Of a stretch of 41,983 bases of DNA, positions 17,082 through 26,342 are shown piece after piece. Source of the DNA: Planctomycetota bacterium (GTDB lineage: Bacteria; Planctomycetota; Planctomycetia; Pirellulales; UBA7805); NCBI GenBank assembly GCA_021413705.1, contig JAIOPX010000109.1, positions 1 through 41,983 of the forward strand. The letters run 5' to 3'. Below the pieces are notes generated by a model, which was not told the DNA's origin, searched no databases, and saw only the letters and a list, made by a program, of their open reading frames with translations. Position 1 is the stretch's first letter. The number at the start of each line of letters is the position of its first letter. The position numbers were made by a program, and so were the translations under genes.

Positions 17082-17569
17082 GCGCGCGCTGCAGCCGGGC
17101 CCGGCGGCACGGTACTTTTGTTTCGCGAAGTGGACGACCACTTGGCTGACTACTGATGGCGGATTCGTCAATATGAAGCGACAGTATCAACTAGCTGGAG
17201 TGGCCAGCGTTGGTGACCAACTGCTAACGGTTCTAGCTGTGTCCCGCTGCCCAGGCACGGAGTTTTCATCTGGCAGGCTAGATGCCCTTTCTTCCGCACG
17301 CTTCAAAATGCAGCCTGGCAGAGCTTGACGATTGTGACACGATTGATCGTCCGACTAGTCTGACGCGGAACTGGAATGCACGGATTGTGACGGTTCATAC
17401 CCGAACCGGCCGCACGGCTGAGATGAAAGTTTATCGAGCCTCGGCACGACGGTTCCGATAACAAACCATAGGCAGGCCAGCGGCAGCGCAAAGTTTTCCG
17501 TCTGTGTCGCCAAGCAGGGCCGATGCATTTGCCAGCGAAGAACTCCACCACTGTTACGTGATTACAGCC
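17082..17569. other. Intergenic region, nothing recognised
   Basis: About 490 bp lie between the SUKH-like gene and the secreted ADC-like gene. Open frames here are short and have no protein-like pattern. I see no RNA gene or clear repeat. The promoter of the downstream gene should lie in its 3' part. Confidence 0.4.
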
Positions 17570-18454
17570 ATGCACCAATCAAGCCGGGTTCCGCTCCTGA
17601 TTCTACTGACGGCGTCCGTCGGCCTCGCGGTCGTCGCGGCCCCGCGGGCCTCGGCGCAAGGTCTCCGCGACCGGTCGCAGAAGAAGGCGGTCCGGGGGAT
17701 GACCGGAGATTTTGACGGGCTGGGGATGGTGCTGTGGGTTACGCGCGACGAGGCCCGCCGGCTGCTGCCGAATTCCGACTTGCAGCTCGACTACCCGGGC
17801 GACGCCGATCGCCATCCCATCGTGGTGCTGCTCGGCGCCGAGCACAACGTCGGCGTGCAGCTTGGCCGCTCGTACGTTCATCCTCGCTTTCTGCAGGAGT
17901 ATGAGAACGCCTATGTGATCGTCCCCTACTTGCGTCATCCGTCAACAGACCAGCATGTCTACATCTTCTCGAAGATTTTCGTTTCCGACGAGAAGGTGAC
18001 CGAGCGCGGAAGCAAGCTCAATGGCTCGCCAAAAGTCCATGCGGCCATCGAGGACGCTGCTGATCGCTTCTTGGTGGACTACCAGGGTGAGCGTCGCATC
18101 GACCTAACGATGCAAGAGAAACCCCCCGCGGCCAAACCCCAGGCGGTCGTCGCTCAATCGCCTCGCTCAAACAATACCCCGGCTACCGCCGACCTGCTGC
18201 GGGCAATCTTCCGCCAGCCGAAAATCGAATTCTCCCCGAATGTTCACCTGTTCTCCTTCGATTTCATGGCCGAAGCCGCGGGCCTGACGCCCGCGATCGT
18301 ATCGGGCACGATCCGAGCCCCCGCGCTGACGAGCGACCCGTCGCAAAAGGGCTCCGTCGGCGACCGCTCGAGCGATGTCTTGTTGCTTTCCCCGAATCAC
18401 CCGGTCGAGGCGGTTCGCTTTTCGTCGCATTGGGTGAAGTCGCTTCAGCATTGA
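17570..18454 (+). CDS. Secreted acetoacetate-decarboxylase-like fold protein
   Basis: This exported protein has 294 residues from the ATG at 17570, which begins a clean signal peptide (MHQSSRVPLLILLTASVGLAV, cleavage near ASAQG). A GTG upstream at 17504 would spoil the signal peptide. The core resembles the ADC superfamily: an early EARRLLPNSDLQLDYPGDA, a strand HPIVVLLGAEHNVGVQ, then YENAYVIVPYLRHPS with HVYIFSKIFVSDEKVTERG, then LNGSPKVHAAIEDAAD. In ADC the equivalent region reads as a conserved Tyr-Glu strand and a G-x-P-K motif. A second half after a Pro/Ala linker (EKPPAAKPQAVVAQ) continues with strands to 294. The catalytic lysine cannot be assigned. ADC enzymes are normally cytoplasmic, so a secreted member is unusual. 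The role is unknown, and confidence in the fold is moderate. Confidence 0.78.
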   Translation: MHQSSRVPLLILLTASVGLAVVAAPRASAQGLRDRSQKKAVRGMTGDFDGLGMVLWVTRDEARRLLPNSDLQLDYPGDADRHPIVVLLGAEHNVGVQLGRSYVHPRFLQEYENAYVIVPYLRHPSTDQHVYIFSKIFVSDEKVTERGSKLNGSPKVHAAIEDAADRFLVDYQGERRIDLTMQEKPPAAKPQAVVAQSPRSNNTPATADLLRAIFRQPKIEFSPNVHLFSFDFMAEAAGLTPAIVSGTIRAPALTSDPSQKGSVGDRSSDVLLLSPNHPVEAVRFSSHWVKSLQH

Positions 18455-18715
18455 TTGCTTCGACCCAGGAACTGGCCTCGGAAGCTGGGTAAGCGACAAT
18501 CTCATCCAACGGACCGGTGGTGACGACGGCGCCGGCAACGTCGCGCTCGGCGAGATATGCGCGAACTTCGGCGCTCGTCGCCGTCTCTCGGCCCTCCAAA
18601 ACACATCCGAAGGCGGACAGAACCAAAGCCCTGCTGCAAATGCCCCTGTCGGAGTGCAAAAATAGCGCCATATCCATGATTGACCTCAACTTGCGCGTTT
18701 TACCGGATTGGCACC

Positions 18716-19033
18716 ATGACGAACATCTATCACTCACTTTTGACCGTGATTGCCGGGGCCACCCAAAAGGAATTGGCCCCGTAAGTGAAGTATCTGAGGG
18801 TGGAGAACGAGATTCTGCGGAGCCGACGGCCACAGCTGGTTGTTGTCACGCCGAAGGAGCGGAGTCGCCTCGCCAGATTTGCCGCCACGTTATCCCAAAA
18901 GGTCTCGAGCAGCTGGTGTCGATTGTCCACCCGCACACGGTGCTCCGTTGGGTGCGAGAAGAGCGTCGAAACAAGAGTGGTTACGAACCACGTGGCCGAA
19001 GAGTCGATTACAATCTGACTCTGGCTACAGCCT
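18716..19033 (+). pseudogene. Decayed transposase/integrase N-terminal fragment
   Basis: Translation from the ATG at 18716 gives MTNIYHSLLTVIAGATQKEL, then an in-frame TAA at 18782. The same frame then continues with VKYLRVENEILRSRRPQ and VVTPKERSRLARFAATL. Near 18895-18905 the reading shifts to another frame, giving EQLVSIVHPHTVLRWVREE and RRNKSGYEPRGRR before it ends at 19035. This order (KYLR-ENEILRS, TP-ERxRL, SIVHP-T-RWVREE) is the N-terminal region of rve/integrase-core transposases common in planctomycetes. The catalytic DDE part is missing. One stop, one frameshift and a truncation mark it as a dead remnant of an insertion sequence, just upstream of the polysaccharide deacetylase gene. 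Confidence 0.75.
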
Positions 19034-19081
19034 AAAGCTTTGACTCTGAAGACGCATCAACCGTCTCGGGACGAACTGCCT

Positions 19082-21937
19082 ATGAACCGACACCCTATTG
19101 CAATCGTTCTGCTCGCTGTGATTTCGCTGCAATCGAACGCTTTCGGGCTGCCGCCGATCGATCCAGATCCCAACGGAGTTCTTCGCAAGCCGATCCCCGA
19201 CAAACTGGTGGTTCTCACCTTCGACGATAGCCCAGAGAGCCATGCGACGATTGTGGCTCCGATCTTGAAGTCATTGGGATTTGGCGGCTCGTTCTATGTC
19301 TGCGACTTCGATTCGTTCAAGACGCGCAAGGACTGGTACATGACCTTCCGGCAAATGAAAGCGCTCAGCGATGAAGGATTTGAGATTGGCAACCACACCA
19401 AAGGTCATTACGGAAGCCTCCAAGCCTTTCTCGACATGGAAGACGAACTGGCGGCGCACGATGTCCCCAAGCCGTCGACCGTTTGCTGGCCTCTCTATGC
19501 AGTGGGGTGGAGTATTTGCCCGGAGCTGGCCAAGAATGGGTATGTCTTTGGCCGGGGAGGGCACGAGCGGCCATATCGACCGACGGTGGATAATCCCTTT
19601 GATATTCCGTCCTACACGATTCGAGATGGGGTTCCCGTCGAGACGTTCGTCAAGCACGCGCGACAGGCATGCCGGGGAAGAATTGTCGTCTTCACGTTCC
19701 ACGGCGTGCCCGACATGGAGCATGCGGCCGTCAGCCTTGAGCCATCGACATTCAGGCTGATGATGAAGTACTTGAAGGACAACCAGTACCAGGCCATCGC
19801 CCTGCGCAACTTGGCGAAGTATATCGATCCGGCAAAAGCCGTGAAGCTCGCCCCGACGGCCAATGCGTTGCAAGAGTCAGCGTCCGCCGCGTTGGCCAGG
19901 GAGGACAAGCCCTACGTTGCTGCCGCCAAGCAGACTCCGAAATCCGCTTCTGCCGGCCAGGTTCCTGCGAATATTTCCAAGGCAATCAAGACGCCCGTCG
20001 GCAGGGCCAACGATATATCGCAGATTTATGCCGTGACGGAAGTCAAGAACAGTCAACCCAAGGCGTTCACCTGGAGCAAGGCCGAGGGGGGCAACTGGAG
20101 TGATGGTTCAAGATGGTCGAATAACCTGGGCGACGGCGCAGCGCCGCGCACAACGGGCCAGGCAGATTATGCCCTACATTTCAAGATTCCTGGCAACCCT
20201 ACCGTCACGAACGATCTTACCGCGGGATTCCTGCTCAACCGATTGGATCTGACTCCTGTCCAAAGTCAAGGCGTGACGCTCGCCGGCAACGCCATTCGGC
20301 TGGCCACGAACCAAGTCACCGGTGCCTTGCCGAGCATCCATGAGCATACCGTCTTCGGCCGCGACAAGATCGACGCACCCCTCATCCTCGCGTCCGATGT
20401 TGAAGTGAATCTGATTCCTGCCGGCCAACTGAGCATCGCAGGCTTGATCTCTGGCACCGGCCGCCTGATCTACACCGGTGGCAACGGCAACGCCAGTGGC
20501 GACCTCAATGGCGGCCCCAACCAACACTACAGCAACCTGTCGATCAACTATTCGGCCAACACCTACAGCGGCGGAACGGTCATCAACGGTGGCACACTTC
20601 GCCTGACGACGAACCATGGGCTGGGGACAGGGCCGGTTACGTTGAACGAGGGAGGCGGTTTCGTGCCCGCTTCGGGCAATGCGGTCAACCCGCTGATTCT
20701 GAATGGGGGTGTGATCGATGCCGGCGGCGTCGATTGGAACGCCCCCATTACTCTGAATGGGAATGTCAGGATCGCCGGACGCAACGTAAATTTAAACAAG
20801 GCGAGCGGAGGAATCAGCGGACCCGGCGGCTTTACGCAGATTGGCACCTGGGGAGCGTTTGCAAGGGTGAATGGGGGCGAGATCTATCTTTGGGGCGCGA
20901 ACACCTATTCCGGCCCGACCATCGTCCATCAGGGGACGTTGTTCGTAAAAAAGTCTGCGTCGCTTTACAACGGAGACAGTGCAAGCTGGACTGCGGCCAA
21001 GATCGGCGTTCATCCTGCGGCTACACTGGTGATCAGCGCCGGCGGCCCGAGTGAGTTCACCGGCACGCAGGTCGGCACGCTGCTCGGTAATCTTGCCGCA
21101 TCGGTCGATAACAACGGCTTAATGGCTGGTGCGGTTTTCGCCGTGGACGCTGCCAATGCCAAGGAGCCGGTCACCGTTTCGACCATCATCGCAGACTCGA
21201 AGGGTCCAGGAGGCGGAGCGTTTATATTCAAGAAACTTGGGGGCGGCACGCTGTGCCTATCGGGGGAAAACACCTATACCGGCCGGACTATTCTTGACGG
21301 CGGCACACTGAGCGTGGGTTCGATCAATCGCTTCGCCGGCGGCCAGGCCAATAGCGGCCTGGGCGCACCAACCACCTTGGAGAACGGGATCATCGACTTT
21401 GGCGGGGACTGTACCTTGACGTACACCGGCCGAGGTGAGGTTACTGATCGTATCATTGATCTCGCCGACGAACAGCAAACCGTGACCTTCAACCAATCGG
21501 GCAGCGGATTGTTGAAGTTTACGAGCCCATTCGACATCTCCGGTTATGGCTTCAACAAGACCGTCGTGGTGACGGGTTCCACTGCTGGTACCGGTGAGCT
21601 GGCCGGCAATATCAAGAATCCATATGACCGCAAGGGTGTCGCGAAAACCTCGCTCACAAAAACTGGAACCGGTACATGGACCCTCTCCGGCAGCAACAGC
21701 TACACCGGTCCGACAATCGTGGCCCAAGGCACCCTGTTGTTGGCCAGTGCAAAAAGCCTTGGCCCGAAGACCATGGTGATTATTCAAACCGGTGCAAAGC
21801 TAGAACTCAGCTTCGCAGGACGGATGAACGTCCACAACCTCTCGGTTGGTGGAAAGGTCCAACCACCAGGTGCGTATGGCGCGGCAGAGTTTCCCGACTC
21901 GATCCGAGGCACAGGGGTTCTAAATGTCCAGCCGTAA
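19082..21937 (+). CDS. Polysaccharide deacetylase (CE4/NodB) fused to beta-strand repeats
   Basis: This secreted protein has 951 residues. The ATG at 19082 opens a signal peptide (MNRHPIAIVLLAVISLQSNAFG). Residues about 40-260 are a NodB domain: VLTFDDSP (Asp48, Asp49), the metal pair HTKGH (His105, His109), and a late FTFHGVPD. These enzymes remove N- or O-acetyl groups from polysaccharides. After a Pro/Ala/Lys-rich linker (about 270-330), from WSKAEGGNWSDGSRWSN onward, the protein is an autotransporter-associated beta-strand array: ANTYSGGTVINGGTLRL, ANTYSGPTIVHQGTLFV, ENTYTGRTILDGGTLSV and GTWTLSGSNSYTGPT. There is no PEP-CTERM and no membrane anchor. The enzyme-plus-beta-helix layout suggests a surface- or matrix-bound deacetylase. 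Confidence 0.93.
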   Translation: MNRHPIAIVLLAVISLQSNAFGLPPIDPDPNGVLRKPIPDKLVVLTFDDSPESHATIVAPILKSLGFGGSFYVCDFDSFKTRKDWYMTFRQMKALSDEGFEIGNHTKGHYGSLQAFLDMEDELAAHDVPKPSTVCWPLYAVGWSICPELAKNGYVFGRGGHERPYRPTVDNPFDIPSYTIRDGVPVETFVKHARQACRGRIVVFTFHGVPDMEHAAVSLEPSTFRLMMKYLKDNQYQAIALRNLAKYIDPAKAVKLAPTANALQESASAALAREDKPYVAAAKQTPKSASAGQVPANISKAIKTPVGRANDISQIYAVTEVKNSQPKAFTWSKAEGGNWSDGSRWSNNLGDGAAPRTTGQADYALHFKIPGNPTVTNDLTAGFLLNRLDLTPVQSQGVTLAGNAIRLATNQVTGALPSIHEHTVFGRDKIDAPLILASDVEVNLIPAGQLSIAGLISGTGRLIYTGGNGNASGDLNGGPNQHYSNLSINYSANTYSGGTVINGGTLRLTTNHGLGTGPVTLNEGGGFVPASGNAVNPLILNGGVIDAGGVDWNAPITLNGNVRIAGRNVNLNKASGGISGPGGFTQIGTWGAFARVNGGEIYLWGANTYSGPTIVHQGTLFVKKSASLYNGDSASWTAAKIGVHPAATLVISAGGPSEFTGTQVGTLLGNLAASVDNNGLMAGAVFAVDAANAKEPVTVSTIIADSKGPGGGAFIFKKLGGGTLCLSGENTYTGRTILDGGTLSVGSINRFAGGQANSGLGAPTTLENGIIDFGGDCTLTYTGRGEVTDRIIDLADEQQTVTFNQSGSGLLKFTSPFDISGYGFNKTVVVTGSTAGTGELAGNIKNPYDRKGVAKTSLTKTGTGTWTLSGSNSYTGPTIVAQGTLLLASAKSLGPKTMVIIQTGAKLELSFAGRMNVHNLSVGGKVQPPGAYGAAEFPDSIRGTGVLNVQP

Positions 21938-22018
21938 CGGCGCGGTGGCAGGTGTGCCGGAATTCGGTCGTTTCTCGGACAAAGTCAGAAAAGCGTATGG
22001 ATGTCGTAGGGAAACGAA

Positions 22019-24328
22019 CTAATCCGCTAGGAGCGCCAAGTCGATAAACTGGCCGCGGCCCCCTTCATGCGAGTGGACTGCGATGGTGTTCGTCCCTTTT
22101 TTCAGCAAGCTCCGCAACTGCTCCGTTACGACGAGCATGTAGTAACCCTTGGACCCGGTTACGGCCACAAGTTTCTGTCCGTTGACGTAGATCTCCGTGC
22201 GGTCGTTGTGACGGATCACCACGGCGCCGTGCTTCAGATCGCCGCCTTCGTATTCAAAGGTCTGCCGGAAGTATATTTCCGGAGTTTTCCATTCCGTCCG
22301 TCCACGCGCGTCGCTGCCGAAAGGTGCCAGGCCGGTGGCCCAGGACTTGTCGTCAAATGCTTCGTTCATCCAGTCTTCAGCGGGCTCATTCGTGGCATAT
22401 TGGCAAGGCCTGCTCAGTTTTCCGTCCGGCAGGGCGCCGACCAGCACTTTCCACTTGGCGTCGAGAATCCTTACGACGGGTGGAGGAGCTACCGGCTCGC
22501 CTCGTTCGTAGGCTGCCTGCCGCGCCGTGATCTCACGAATTATTTTCACATCGAACTTGGGGCGGCGATCGTAGTAGTACAGTCCGTTTCTTTCCTGTTC
22601 GATGTCGGTCAATTGCGTGTAACAGAAACCGAACAGGTTTGGGTTGTCGAGCATGGCGTCGATCGTGCCCCGGTAGCGCGTGTAGAACTCATCGTGCGTC
22701 TTCGGCCCCACGCCGTAGCTCCAGCCTCCCTCGGTGGCCCACCCGATGCCGCCGATTTCACTAATCATCATGGGAATGCCGCGGTCGACGTGAGAGACAG
22801 ACGGGTTAAAATAGCGCGAGGGAGGATAGGGGCCCTCCGGCGGCCCGGAGAAATAATTCAGCCATTTCTTGCGTAAGTGCGCCGGGTTGTCGGAGTAATC
22901 GTGGGCGTCGGTGACCTCGGGATGAGGCAAAGTATGCGCCCAACCACTGGCTTCCAGCGCCGGTCGGGTGGGGTCCACTGCCTTGGTAATCTTCCAGATC
23001 ATTTGCTGAAGTTCGCCCGAATCCTCAAAGTTTTCGTTGAATGCACTCCAGCCGACGATGGACGGATGGTTCCTGTCGCGCAACAGCACCTCGGTCCATT
23101 CGTTGACGTAGGCCGAGAAACCCGTCGGATTGTTGTTGTAGCCGGCGTTCGGAAATTCGCCCCACACCAAGTAGCCGAGCTTATCCGCCCAATAAAGGAA
23201 TCTCGGCTCGAATACCTTTTGATGCAATCGCGCGCCGTTAAAACCGCAGGCCATCGACAGCTCGATATCTCGTTTCAGTGTCTCGTCCGAAGGCGCCGTC
23301 CAGATTCCGTCGGGATAGAAACCCTGGTCCAGGATCAGCCGCTGAAAGACCGGTTTGCCGTTGATGAGTATCTTCCGGCCGTCGATGGCGATCTTGCGCA
23401 GGCCGAAATAACTTTTCAGCTCGTCGATCTTCTCTGTTCCCTTTTCTGCGTCTTTTTCTGTGCCGCGGTAGAGCGTCAACTTCAGCTCGTAGAGGAACGG
23501 GTGACCAGGTTCCCAGAGCTTCTTCTCCTTGAGGTTCAGCGTTAGCCGTGTCTGCCAAGGACCTGCCGCCGTGTCCGATCCCACCAATTTGCCGTCGGCA
23601 AACGCCTCCGCCTTGAGCGTTAGGTCTTTGTCGGAACCGTTGATCGTTGCCTCGATTAGCACGCGTGCATGGTCGGGGTCGGGCACGACAGAGATGTTTT
23701 CGACGAACGACGAACCCACGGCCTCCAGCCACACGCTCTGCCAGATGCCGGTGGTGCGGGTGTAGAAGCAACTCCAACTTTTGTCGTGCGATTGCTTGCC
23801 GCATGGCTGGAGGCCACTCCACATATCATCCAGCACTTTGACTACCACTTCGTTGGATCCGTCCTTGAGAAACCTGGTGACCTCGCAATTAAAAGCAGCA
23901 TTCTCGCCGACATGTGTTCCGGCAAGTTGACCATTGATATAGACCCAAGCTTTGAAATCGACGCCACCGAAATGGATCCTTACCCGCTTGCCTTTCATGG
24001 CTGGCGGAACTTCAAACGTGCGGCGATACCAAACATCTTTCAGTTTCTGGGTGTTCGCCAGGCCGATTCCAGACAGCTTGCTTTCCGGGCAGAAAGGGAC
24101 GGTGATCTTGGCGTTGAGATTCTTGCCGTAGGTCAAGCCGCGAGACTCTCCGTCGGCGGCCTTGTCGATCTCGAACTGCCACTCGCCGTTGAGCGACAGC
24201 CAGTTGTCGCGGCAAAGATCGGGCCTCGGATGCTCCGAGCGCGGCACTTCCGCTCGTGTTTTGTATGCTCCCGTGATTACCGCTAGCATCACGGCCGCCA
24301 ATCCCGCCAACCTGTGAACATTCTTCAT
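22019..24328 (-). CDS. Secreted glycoside hydrolase family 2 protein
   Basis: This protein of 769 residues starts at ATG 24328, preceded by GGAAAG, with a signal peptide (MKNVHRLAGLAAVMLAVITG, cleavage near TRAEV). It has the GH2 layout. A sugar-binding jelly roll begins at WLSLNGEWQFEID and includes VWYRRTFEVPPAMKGKRV and GVDFKAWVYINGQLAG. An immunoglobulin-like domain follows (about 210-310), then a TIM barrel with the acid/base in AFNENFED (Glu432) and the probable nucleophile Glu524 in MMISEIGG. A C-terminal galactose-binding-like beta domain (about 640-769) ends in GRGQFIDLALLAD. The family includes beta-galactosidases, glucuronidases and mannosidases, and the substrate is not readable here. 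It is convergent with the deacetylase gene, with 81 bp between them. Confidence 0.93.
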   Translation of the reverse strand: MKNVHRLAGLAAVMLAVITGAYKTRAEVPRSEHPRPDLCRDNWLSLNGEWQFEIDKAADGESRGLTYGKNLNAKITVPFCPESKLSGIGLANTQKLKDVWYRRTFEVPPAMKGKRVRIHFGGVDFKAWVYINGQLAGTHVGENAAFNCEVTRFLKDGSNEVVVKVLDDMWSGLQPCGKQSHDKSWSCFYTRTTGIWQSVWLEAVGSSFVENISVVPDPDHARVLIEATINGSDKDLTLKAEAFADGKLVGSDTAAGPWQTRLTLNLKEKKLWEPGHPFLYELKLTLYRGTEKDAEKGTEKIDELKSYFGLRKIAIDGRKILINGKPVFQRLILDQGFYPDGIWTAPSDETLKRDIELSMACGFNGARLHQKVFEPRFLYWADKLGYLVWGEFPNAGYNNNPTGFSAYVNEWTEVLLRDRNHPSIVGWSAFNENFEDSGELQQMIWKITKAVDPTRPALEASGWAHTLPHPEVTDAHDYSDNPAHLRKKWLNYFSGPPEGPYPPSRYFNPSVSHVDRGIPMMISEIGGIGWATEGGWSYGVGPKTHDEFYTRYRGTIDAMLDNPNLFGFCYTQLTDIEQERNGLYYYDRRPKFDVKIIREITARQAAYERGEPVAPPPVVRILDAKWKVLVGALPDGKLSRPCQYATNEPAEDWMNEAFDDKSWATGLAPFGSDARGRTEWKTPEIYFRQTFEYEGGDLKHGAVVIRHNDRTEIYVNGQKLVAVTGSKGYYMLVVTEQLRSLLKKGTNTIAVHSHEGGRGQFIDLALLAD

Positions 24329-24664
24329 GTTGTCGTTCTTTCCAACTTCTGCCATCGGCAAAGGGCTGCGCATTGCGGGTTCGGTTTTTGCCATTCTACA
24401 CGTGGCAGTCACCGTGATTGTCAGGAGGCGACTTTTATTCTGCTTTGTGTTGACGGGGCGCCGTCGCTGCTGATCCCCAAAACATGGGGGGATCTCAAGA
24501 AGCTCGATATCAAGCCAACCTTCCGTCACACGTCTGCTCGCATTGCTAGCTGACTCGGCCCGGTTGCGCGAATGGAGGAAGCGAACTGCATATCAGTGTT
24601 ATAGGCATTCCCGTTGGCCAACCGCACTTAGTGTTCGACGGCCCATCCAGTATATTGCCCGCGC
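24329..24664. other. Intergenic region between divergent GH2 and rmlC genes
   Basis: This 336 bp stretch must carry both promoters. Upstream extensions of the GH2 frame into it are not protein-like. I see no repeat or RNA gene. Confidence 0.4.
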
Positions 24665-25234
24665 ATGAAAATAATAACGACCCAATTCGACGGCCTCCTG
24701 GTGATCGAACCCCCCGTTTTCAGCGATCCACGCGGCTATCTTGTCGAACTCTGGAAGCAATCTCGCTATACGGCGGCGGGCATGCCCGCCATGCTACAAG
24801 ATAATCTTTCTTGGTCCTCGCGAGGAGTTCTTCGCGGCCTGCACTTTCAGAATCCACAAGCCCAAGCGAAGCTCGTCTTTGCGTTGGTGGGCGAGATTTT
24901 TGATGTTGCGGTGGATGTCCGCCTTGGCTCGCCAACCTTCGGGAAATGGTTTGGCACCTGTCTGTCGTGCGCGAACAAACGTCAACTGTTTCTGCCCGCC
25001 GGTTTCGCACATGGGTTTTGCGTGCTGTCGGATTCGGCGCTGGTGGCTTACAAATGCTCGCAGGAGTATTGTCCGGAAACAGAAATAACGATCTCGTGGA
25101 ACGATCCGCAGTTGGCCATCAAGTGGCCAACCTTCAACCCAACGCTATCCGCCAAAGACGCGGCGGCTGTTCCCCTTTGCAAAATCCCTTCCGAGTGGTT
25201 GCCGCTATGGCGATCCACTGCCGCTGCGGCATAA
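24665..25234 (+). CDS. rmlC: dTDP-4-dehydrorhamnose 3,5-epimerase
   Basis: This cytoplasmic enzyme of 189 residues epimerises dTDP-4-keto-6-deoxyglucose at C3 and C5 on the way to dTDP-L-rhamnose. The RmlC cupin signatures are clear: VFSDPRGYLVELWKQ, QDNLSWSSRGVLRGLHFQ with the catalytic histidine in GLHFQ, VAVDVRLGSPTFGKW, FLPAGFAHGFCVLSD, and SWNDPQLAIKWP near the end. Length is normal for the family. It is followed 31 bp later by rmlD on the same strand. The first two genes of the pathway, rmlA and rmlB, are not in this window, so they must be elsewhere or the substrate must come from another route. Confidence 0.95.
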   Translation: MKIITTQFDGLLVIEPPVFSDPRGYLVELWKQSRYTAAGMPAMLQDNLSWSSRGVLRGLHFQNPQAQAKLVFALVGEIFDVAVDVRLGSPTFGKWFGTCLSCANKRQLFLPAGFAHGFCVLSDSALVAYKCSQEYCPETEITISWNDPQLAIKWPTFNPTLSAKDAAAVPLCKIPSEWLPLWRSTAAAA

Positions 25235-25265
25235 CTGTGGCGAACGCGGCGATCAGGACCACGGA

Positions 25266-26342
25266 ATGCCCGGCATGGCTCAGCCCACCATCCTCTTGAC
25301 CGGGGCCAACGGCCAACTGGGGCAAGAATTGCTTCGGTCACTCCAACCGCATGGGCGTATCGTCGCGGCGATCCGCCCCGGATCCACCGCGCCGGGGAAC
25401 TGTGAATCGCGGCAGGTTGACCTCGCCAGTACCAGTCACCTTCGCCAACTGGTGCGCGAGGTGTGTCCCAGTCTGATCGTCAATGCGGCGGCATACACGG
25501 CGGTCGATGCCGCCGAGAACGATCGCGATACCACCATGGCGGTCAATGGCATCGCTCCTGGCGTCCTGGCCGAAGAGGCCTGTCGATTGCGTGCGGCGCT
25601 CATTCACTTTTCTACGGACTACGTATTCGGCGGAACAGGCCATCGATCCTGGCGCGAAGATGACGCGCCGGGACCAGTGAATTTCTATGGCCAAAGCAAG
25701 CTGGCCGGAGAAGAAGCGATCCGTCGGGCCGGTGTGGTCCATTGGATCCTTCGGACCTCGTGGCTTTACGGAGTCGGCGGAAGGAATTTTATCAATACGA
25801 TGCAGCGCCTGGCCGCTGAACAATCGGAAATCAACGTGGTTGATGACCAAGTCGGAGCGCCAACCTCCGCCGCCTACGTAGCCGACGTAACAAGTGAGAT
25901 GATTGCCCAGGCTGGTGGCGGCGCTTCCATGTGTGACGAGTGCAGCGGGACGTTTCATGTGGCGTGCGCCGGCGAAACAACCTGGCACGGCGTGGCCACG
26001 AAGATATTTGCGCTGGCAACTGAGCTTGGCCTTGGCATCCCGATTCCGAGGATACGGGCCATCGCGTCAGCCGATTATGGAAGCGCCGCCAGACGACCGC
26101 TGAACTCTCGGCTCGATACGAATCGCCTCCGCCGAGCGTTTGGGCTGGCGCCCCCTCGCTGGGACGAAGAGCTGCGGGCTCGGTTGCCGGAACTGTATGC
26201 TCAACACATGGATGAAGTCGGGGCGCGATTAAATCCCGGAGACCGTTCGCAGGTGGATTCGATCAATTCCCTAAGACTAGTCGCCAGAGGAATCGTCGGT
26301 TGCCAGCCGGTTAGCCGTGTAAGTTTTCCTGCGTTCCCATAG
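25266..26342 (+). CDS. rmlD: dTDP-4-dehydrorhamnose reductase
   Basis: This extended SDR performs the last step to dTDP-L-rhamnose. The NAD(P) motif is TGANGQLGQELL, the family stretch is VNAAAYTAVDAAENDRD, STDYVFGG follows, and the catalytic Tyr/Lys lie in NFYGQSKLAGEE. The substrate region has RTSWLYGVGGRNF and VDDQVGAPTSA. The ATG at 25266 has AGGA at a good distance, and Met4 is an alternative. A normal RmlD ends soon after WDEELRARLPELYAQH (about 315). Here about 40 further residues are read in antisense to the end of the next gene, giving a 142 bp convergent overlap. The tail may not matter for function. Confidence 0.93.
   Translation: MPGMAQPTILLTGANGQLGQELLRSLQPHGRIVAAIRPGSTAPGNCESRQVDLASTSHLRQLVREVCPSLIVNAAAYTAVDAAENDRDTTMAVNGIAPGVLAEEACRLRAALIHFSTDYVFGGTGHRSWREDDAPGPVNFYGQSKLAGEEAIRRAGVVHWILRTSWLYGVGGRNFINTMQRLAAEQSEINVVDDQVGAPTSAAYVADVTSEMIAQAGGGASMCDECSGTFHVACAGETTWHGVATKIFALATELGLGIPIPRIRAIASADYGSAARRPLNSRLDTNRLRRAFGLAPPRWDEELRARLPELYAQHMDEVGARLNPGDRSQVDSINSLRLVARGIVGCQPVSRVSFPAFP

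Noticed and set aside
18264-18678. Minus-strand frame (MDMALFLHSDRG, then EVRAYLAERDVAGAVV)
   Set aside because: Part of it looks protein-like, but it overlaps the end of the ADC-like gene by about 190 bp, has no family I recognise and no clear ribosome site. It may be a remnant.
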